A DNA stretch of 39,269 bases from Rs1 sp034111875 (lineage in GTDB: Bacteria; Pseudomonadota; Gammaproteobacteria; Pseudomonadales; Balneatricaceae). A program made the translations under genes and the position numbers. The DNA lies in contig JAWUWK010000065.1 of the NCBI GenBank assembly GCA_034111875.1, positions 1 to 39,269 on the forward strand, given 5' to 3'. The notes beneath the pieces are model-generated. The model was given only the letters and a program-made list of their open reading frames with translations, did no database searches and was not told where the DNA came from. Below, one piece after another: positions 35,342-39,269 of this stretch. Each line of letters begins with the position of its first letter. The first letter of the stretch is position 1.

Positions 35342-35888
35342 AGTAATTCCTAAGTAGAAGTTATTAATATTAAATCTATGCTTTGAATATACTTGAGGCT
35401 ATCAGTTAAATGTTACATTTTTGTAACGATAAGTACAGAGTTTTTTAAAATTGAAACAATCCTTCCAAAAGCTGAATAGAGATGAAACTCCTAACGACTC
35501 GTAACCTTGTTCCCAACAATCAATTTGGCTAGTCAAAAACTGACTTTTGCAGGTATTGATTAAGTGGCTAGATCTGGAATACGATAACATCATTCAGCGT
35601 CGGCAGAAAAAAACTAACGAAAAGAAACTATTGAATATATAGCTGATCCATCCGCTGCAAATAAACCAGAGTAAACGAATTACTGAGGATCATTTCCAGT
35701 AGTCCAGATAAAGCGACTATTTAAACTCGGTCTTATGAGAACATAAAGAACATAATATGAGGATTTTTTGGATAGATCTCACAAGCTTTAATTGAAAAAC
35801 TAAAACTAACTCAAAGAAACTAGTTTACTCTTGCTCAATATAAATATTAAACAGCCACACATAAGTCGCATTGCTACATAGAGGAGGA
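35342..35888. other. Intergenic region upstream of potF, downstream of rluB
   Basis: This 547-bp stretch holds the potF leader and presumed promoter. The only site I can support is the inverted repeat GTTACA-N4-TGTAAC at 35412-35427, about 70 bp before the potF start. A 63-codon open frame at 35402-35593 on the minus strand has no recognisable features and is probably chance. The rest shows no gene, RNA or terminator that I recognise. Confidence 0.4.
35412..35427 (-). promoter_or_regulatory. Inverted repeat upstream of potF, possible operator
   Basis: GTTACA and TGTAAC with a 4-base T-rich spacer form a perfect 16-bp dyad about 70 bp before the potF start codon. Size and place fit a dimeric repressor or activator site. 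I cannot name the regulator. Confidence 0.35.
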
Positions 35889-36734
35889 CTATGAGTCTTT
35901 ACGCTTTCGCCCAACTTCTTGCCGAACTCTTTGATTCTTATAGCGTCGCTCAAATCCGGCCTTTTCAGCAGGCTTCATCTTAAGGGGTTTCTTATCGCCT
36001 AACTCAAGTTTTTTCGCTAGTATTTTAACCTCTTTCAAATCTAGTTCTTTCCAAGTACCTATTTTGACATCACTTGGCATAAAGATAGAACCATAGCGCA
36101 CCCTTTTAAGCCTGCTCACCCTAATACCTTGTGACTCCCATAACCGGCGAACTTCACGATTGCGCCCTTCCATTACAACACAGTGGTACCATTTGTTAGC
36201 GCCGTCGCCATCGAAAAATTGTACATCAGTGAATTTTGCCATGCCATCTTCCAACATTATTCCCTCTTTAAGGCGCCCAATCATCGGTTCGTCTATATTT
36301 CCTAGCACACGGACAGCGTACTCTCGATCAATGTTCGCTGAAGGGTGCATCATTTTATTGGCCAGTTCACCATCACTGGTAAATATCAACAATCCAGACG
36401 TATTAATATCCAAACGGCCAATGGCTATCCATCGACTATTTTTAAGTGGCGGTAAATGATCATAAACTGTTGGACGCCCCTCTGGATCGTGCCTAGTAGA
36501 GACCTCACCGACAGGTTTATTATAGATAAGAATACGCCTTGGACTATCTAGTTCAGAAATCATCTCTACCTCGCGGCCATCCAAATGTACTACATCTCTA
36601 CGCGAAACTCTGTCACCTAAGGTTGCCTTGTCACCATTGATAGAAAATCGACCTTGTTCTATCCAGCGCTCCATCTCACGACGTGAGCCTAAACCGGAGC
36701 GCGCCAATACTTTTTGCAATTTTTCATCAGTCAT
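35889..36734 (-). CDS. rluB: 23S rRNA pseudouridine synthase RluB (position 2605)
   Basis: RluB is an RsuA-family enzyme that isomerises U2605 of 23S rRNA. The 281-residue product has an N-terminal S4 RNA-binding domain (about residues 3-50, EKLQKVLARSGLGSRREMERW), the catalytic GRLDINTSGLL motif (Asp109), and the MHPSANIDREYAVRV and GRNREVRRLWESQG blocks. The C-terminal tail is rich in Lys and Arg. In many gammaproteobacteria scpA and scpB lie upstream of rluB; here an H-NS-family gene is upstream. Confidence 0.94.
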   Translation of the reverse strand: MTDEKLQKVLARSGLGSRREMERWIEQGRFSINGDKATLGDRVSRRDVVHLDGREVEMISELDSPRRILIYNKPVGEVSTRHDPEGRPTVYDHLPPLKNSRWIAIGRLDINTSGLLIFTSDGELANKMMHPSANIDREYAVRVLGNIDEPMIGRLKEGIMLEDGMAKFTDVQFFDGDGANKWYHCVVMEGRNREVRRLWESQGIRVSRLKRVRYGSIFMPSDVKIGTWKELDLKEVKILAKKLELGDKKPLKMKPAEKAGFERRYKNQRVRQEVGRKRKDS

Positions 36735-36761
36735 TTATGACGCTTCCTCTTATTTAAAGGT

Positions 36762-36792
36762 AAAAAAAAGCCCCCTGATGAACCAGAGAGCT
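36762..36792 (-). terminator. Intrinsic terminator after the H-NS-family gene
   Basis: On the minus strand AGCTCTCTG and CAGGGGGCT (36784-36792 and 36769-36777) pair over 9 bp, including two G-U pairs, with a 6-base loop, followed by a run of eight T (36762-36769). It separates the H-NS-family gene from rluB. Confidence 0.75.
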
Positions 36793-36824
36793 GCTCGATA
36801 TTTGCAATTATTATTGTACAGTAT

Positions 36825-37214
36825 TCATTTAATTAAACAGCTTTCTTTCGTTGCATTATTTGCGTCAAAATAGGCCTGAAATACTACCGGGGTTCTGCCG
36901 CGTCCCGACCATTCGTGAGCAATATGATCTACAATAACTCTATATTTTGCAGCAACTTTCTTTTTTGGTGCCATTGGAACTATTTCTTTTAAATCTTCAA
37001 AACCTATTCCCAATTCAAGCATTGCTGTACGAATAGCTTCTATTTTCTGCGCTTTAATAAGCCCAGCTTCATTTTTAGCTTTTTCGTCGGCTTTATGCTC
37101 ATCAAGTATACTGGTTAAATCACTAATAATCTTACTAAGCTCTTCAGTAGATAATTCCTGACATTGCTTACGAAGAGAGTTTTTACGCGTTAATGTTCTT
37201 ACAAAATCAGTCAT
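36825..37214 (-). CDS. H-NS-family nucleoid-associated protein
   Basis: H-NS proteins bind A/T-rich DNA, form filaments and silence horizontally acquired genes. The 129-residue product has a helical, charged oligomerisation region (about residues 10-65) and the C-terminal DNA-binding signature KYR followed by WSGRGRTP (102-109). The tail after that motif (VVFQAYFDANNATKESCLIK) is a little unusual. It has its own terminator. Its upstream side opens into a decayed, A/T-rich, IS-bearing stretch. Which H-NS subfamily it belongs to is unclear. Confidence 0.85.
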   Translation of the reverse strand: MTDFVRTLTRKNSLRKQCQELSTEELSKIISDLTSILDEHKADEKAKNEAGLIKAQKIEAIRTAMLELGIGFEDLKEIVPMAPKKKVAAKYRVIVDHIAHEWSGRGRTPVVFQAYFDANNATKESCLIK

Positions 37215-37310
37215 TATATTTTTCCAATTAATATTTATACTCTCAATTTAGCTTACTAATAAATAGATTTCAATAGCAAAGCTCTAATGATTATTTAATC
37301 TAGACGATTA

Positions 37311-37862
37311 TTAGAAATAACGGATATAGCCAGCACCTTCAAGGATTATCTAAGGCACATCTTCAACTAAGTTAATAACACTTCTAGCTTGCATAACACA
37401 AAAGCCGCCATCAATAACCTAATCAATTTGGTGCTCTAATATACTGCGAATATCCTAAGGGTCTGTTAATGGCTCACTTTCACCGGGAAGTATTAACGAA
37501 GTACTCATGTTAGGCTATCCTAACTCAGCCTTTATTTCTAAAGAAATTTTACTATTAGATATCCTTAAGCCGATAGTTTTGCATTTTGAATGCAGTAACT
37601 CTCGCGCTACTTCCGAGGTCGTCCTAAACATAAATGTATAGGTGCGGGGTGGATGGTTTTTAAGCAACCTATATTGCGGATTATTAATTTTTGCATAAGT
37701 ACCTAACTCACTTAAATCTCTAAAAACTAAAGTAAAATTATGCTTATCATATAATTGGTTAATCTATTTAATGCGATCATCTGCGGTTTATCACATAAAT
37801 GATAACCAATAAAATAGGGAAAATGCGATTAAGTTCCCAATTTGAATTAATAGTCGCCTAAC
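37311..37862 (-). pseudogene. Pseudogene of a YciO/Sua5-family protein
   Basis: The minus strand translates into an obvious YciO-type protein interrupted by damage. From 37745 leftwards the frame reads KHNFTLVFRDLSELGTY ... KTIGLRISNS ... MSTSLILPGESEPLTDP ... VIDGGFC, ending GAGYIRYF at a stop at 37311-37313. Four in-frame TAG stops interrupt it, at positions where relatives have Glu, Glu, Leu and a C-terminal hydrophobic residue. Upstream, CDKPQMIALNRLTN and FPYFIGYHL match the N-terminal part in a different frame, with a small deletion. The first codons are not found; the frame runs into an IS5 remnant at about 37862. The family is related to t6A-forming TsaC, but YciO is not the essential enzyme. 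Confidence 0.88.
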
Positions 37863-38939
37863 TTTGACAGTTAGTATTGATGGAACAACAACTAGGGCTT
37901 TTCGATTCAGATTTTAAAAAAAGCAAGCATGTCACTCGCACAGAAAAATTCTTAGCGAAGATGGATTCCATTATCCCTTGGCATGTTCTAGAAGTACTAA
38001 TAGAGCCTTATTATCCTAAAGCTGGCCATGGCGGTAGGTCAGAACGTTTAGCTTCAACAATGGTATAGCTTGAGTCAAGCGTCATGCTTCAATGGATGAT
38101 GCGCTCTACGAAACGGCTTGTATGAGATGCTTTTACAAACTGTCATTAGAGCAATCAACCCCTGAACATACGACAATAATGAATTGTCGCCGTTTGCTGG
38201 AGCGACATTACTTTGCGAGCCATATTTTCGAAACAATTAATCAGTGCCTTTAGGAATCGGACGTCTTCGTTAAAGAAGGCAGTTCGATAGTTGAAACGAT
38301 TATCGAAGCGACATCATCCACTATACATAAACTAAGCCAACGTGATCCTGAGGTGCATCAAGCCCAGAAAGTGAACCAGTACCATTTTAGAATTAAAGCG
38401 CAGATTAGCATAGATGTTAAATCAGTGCCGATTCATACATTTGTAACGACAGCAGTCAACGTGCATCATTTGAAATAAGCACACCCTATTAGCACATGAT
38501 GAGCGTAAATATGTTTTTGCTTGCTAACGCTGGGTAGCCTGGCACTCAAAAGCGAGTGGAGTAAAGCGATAAAAAGTTGATTGGTAGATAGCAGAGCAGC
38601 CTAGCAAAATGAATGCACTTGGGAAGCATAGTAAGATCAATAAGTTGACGATAAAGCTAGAATATCTAAAAGCTAGTGTGCGTGCTTTTCTTGCGCATCC
38701 ATTGAGAATCGTTAAACGTCAGTTCGGGTTTATAAAAGCAAGATATAAAGTATTAGCGGAGGATCACAAAAAACTGGCTGTCATCTTCGCATTAGCAAAT
38801 ACTTCCCGCTTGAGCCGCCTAATGGAGCGCTAGGATTAATCTGTCCAAAAAGTAAGATATTGCAGATTATTAGTAAGGTAAGCCTCTCATGAAGCAATAA
38901 AGCTGAGCTTTAACACAAAAGTAGGCTTAAATAATTATA
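37863..38939 (+). mobile_element. Decayed IS5-family insertion sequence (boundaries approximate)
   Basis: The segment contains a complete-length but heavily mutated IS5-type transposase reading frame next to the broken YciO gene. I could not find convincing terminal inverted repeats or a target duplication, so both ends are approximate. The left end must lie close before 37880 because YciO homology stops at about 37862. Confidence 0.7.
37880..38833 (+). pseudogene. IS5-family transposase pseudogene
   Basis: Translation in shifting frames follows the IS5-group DDE transposase from start to end: MEQQLGLFDSDFKK ... MDSIIPWHVLEVLIEPYYPKAG, then MDDALYETACMR, HTTIMNCRRLLERHYF, IIEATSST, QRDPEVHQAQKVNQYHF, and finally IKLEYLKASVRAFLAHPLRI and FGFIKARYKVLAEDHKKLA. 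There are several frameshifts and stops (for example TAG after RLASTMV, TAA after HHLK). The usual VDAT block with a catalytic Asp reads VETI. It cannot encode an active transposase. Confidence 0.9.
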
Positions 38940-39042
38940 CAGGGCAACTTTGATGGCTTATTCGCTGTTCCCATAACCACAATCTGTTGGATTGTGCTAT
39001 TAAACCAACTTTACGCAATGGCTATGTTGCCGAAAAATAGTG

Positions 39043-39068
39043 CTATACTGATAATATTATCAGTATAG
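39043..39068. repeat. Perfect 26-bp palindrome before the IS1595-type transposase
   Basis: CTATACTGATAAT at 39043-39055 is followed at once by its exact reverse complement to 39068. It ends three bases before the AGGAG ribosome-binding site (39071-39075) of the transposase gene. It could be an operator, or a hairpin that hides the ribosome-binding site when the mRNA is made from outside promoters. Confidence 0.85.
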
Positions 39069-39081
39069 ATAGGAGTTGTTC

Positions 39082-39269
39082 ATGATGACTGCAGAATTCA
39101 ATAAGCTTTTAAATGCGCTTACCCAGTTAACAGATCTACAAACCAAAAGACTAGAAAAGGCTTTAAAAGGTGAGAATCCAGCTCAAATCATCATCAATGT
39201 TTTAGAGCAACGATTGGTCACGAACCCAGAATGCCCGCACTGTCGTTCAGATCGAATAAAGCGTAATGG
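39082..39269 (+). CDS. IS1595-family transposase, N-terminal part (truncated by window edge)
   Basis: The frame starts at ATG 39082 six bases after AGGAG and stays open to the edge (62 complete codons). It reads MMTAEFNKLLNALTQLTDLQ and ends with the start of a zinc ribbon, CPHCRSDRIKRNG. A helical N-terminus followed by such a zinc ribbon is typical of IS1595-type transposases. No damage is visible so far, in contrast to the neighbouring IS5 relic. The catalytic domain lies outside the window. Confidence 0.8.
   Translation, partial: MMTAEFNKLLNALTQLTDLQTKRLEKALKGENPAQIIINVLEQRLVTNPECPHCRSDRIKRN

Larger units (their letters stand above)
38941..39269 (+). mobile_element. Left part of an IS1595-family insertion sequence, running off the window
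   Basis: A transposase gene of this family starts at 39082 and continues past the edge. The element's left end is probably near 38941 (GGGCAACTTTGATGGC), but without the right end the inverted repeats cannot be confirmed. The non-coding 38941-39081 holds a 7-bp inverted repeat (38978-38996, CACAATC/GATTGTG) and a perfect 26-bp palindrome (39043-39068). Confidence 0.6.

Noticed and set aside
35402..35593. 63-codon open frame on the minus strand upstream of potF
   Set aside because: No ribosome-binding site, domain or similarity; composition fits chance.
37311..37745. Programmed TAG readthrough or recoding in the YciO frame
   Set aside because: The upstream half is also frameshifted and partly deleted, the start is lost, and TAG serves as a normal stop in mutL.
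37877..38068. Stand-alone 63-residue protein
   Set aside because: It is the N-terminal fragment of the same IS5 transposase.
38609..38833. Stand-alone 74-residue protein
   Set aside because: It is the C-terminal part of the broken IS5 transposase (KLEYLKASVRA, FGFIKARYK), not an independent gene.
1..39269. CRISPR array, tRNA genes, riboswitches, prophage or a defence system
   Set aside because: No regularly spaced repeats, cloverleaf sequences, known aptamer patterns or phage or defence genes were seen. The accessory content is limited to IS debris and the H-NS-family gene.

Overview
The window reads as chromosomal DNA from a gammaproteobacterium of the Pseudomonadales/Cellvibrionales type with low to moderate G+C. 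Protein sequences and gene order match, from memory, two conserved blocks of the Pseudomonas chromosome. No database search was run, so this placement is inference. Several conserved genes are missing, one clear gene relic and one probable gene relic are present, and the right end carries insertion-sequence debris. This suggests an ongoing or past phase of gene loss, possibly linked to a host-associated lifestyle.

Left edge (1-597): the 5' leader of a ribosomal RNA operon reading leftwards out of the window, with a boxA antitermination site and two near-consensus sigma70 promoters in tandem. Block 1 (598-12107), mostly on the minus strand, holds der, bamB, yfgM, hisS, rodZ, pilW/pilF, rlmN, ndk, iscS and trmJ, with suhB divergent. 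Compared with the usual order, ispG is absent between rodZ and hisS. The isc cluster is reduced to one cysteine desulfurase that lacks the usual C-terminal tail. SuhB has lost key catalytic residues.

Block 2 (12196-29766): purA, hisZ, hflC, hflK, hflX, hfq, miaA, mutL, amiB and tsaE on the minus strand, then queG (+), orn (-), rsgA (+), an HDOD-domain regulator (+) and psd (+). A probable relic of a DUF2065 gene lies between hflC and hisZ. The gene for NAD(P)HX repair and motAB are missing from their usual places.

Block 3 (30113-37214): ygfZ (+), a complete polyamine-type ABC importer operon potFGHI (-), rluB (-) and an H-NS-family gene (-). The right end (37215-39269) is decayed DNA: a YciO/Sua5-family pseudogene broken by stops, a frameshift and a small deletion, an eroded IS5-family element next to it, and the start of an apparently intact IS1595-family transposase running off the window.

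Functional themes are outer-membrane assembly (BamB, YfgM), cell shape and division (RodZ, AmiB), tRNA and rRNA modification (RlmN, TrmJ, MiaA, TsaE, QueG, RluB), ribosome GTPases (Der, HflX, RsgA), RNA turnover and regulation (Hfq, Orn), membrane protease control (HflKC), Fe-S biology (IscS, YgfZ and the Fe-S enzymes RlmN and QueG) and polyamine uptake.
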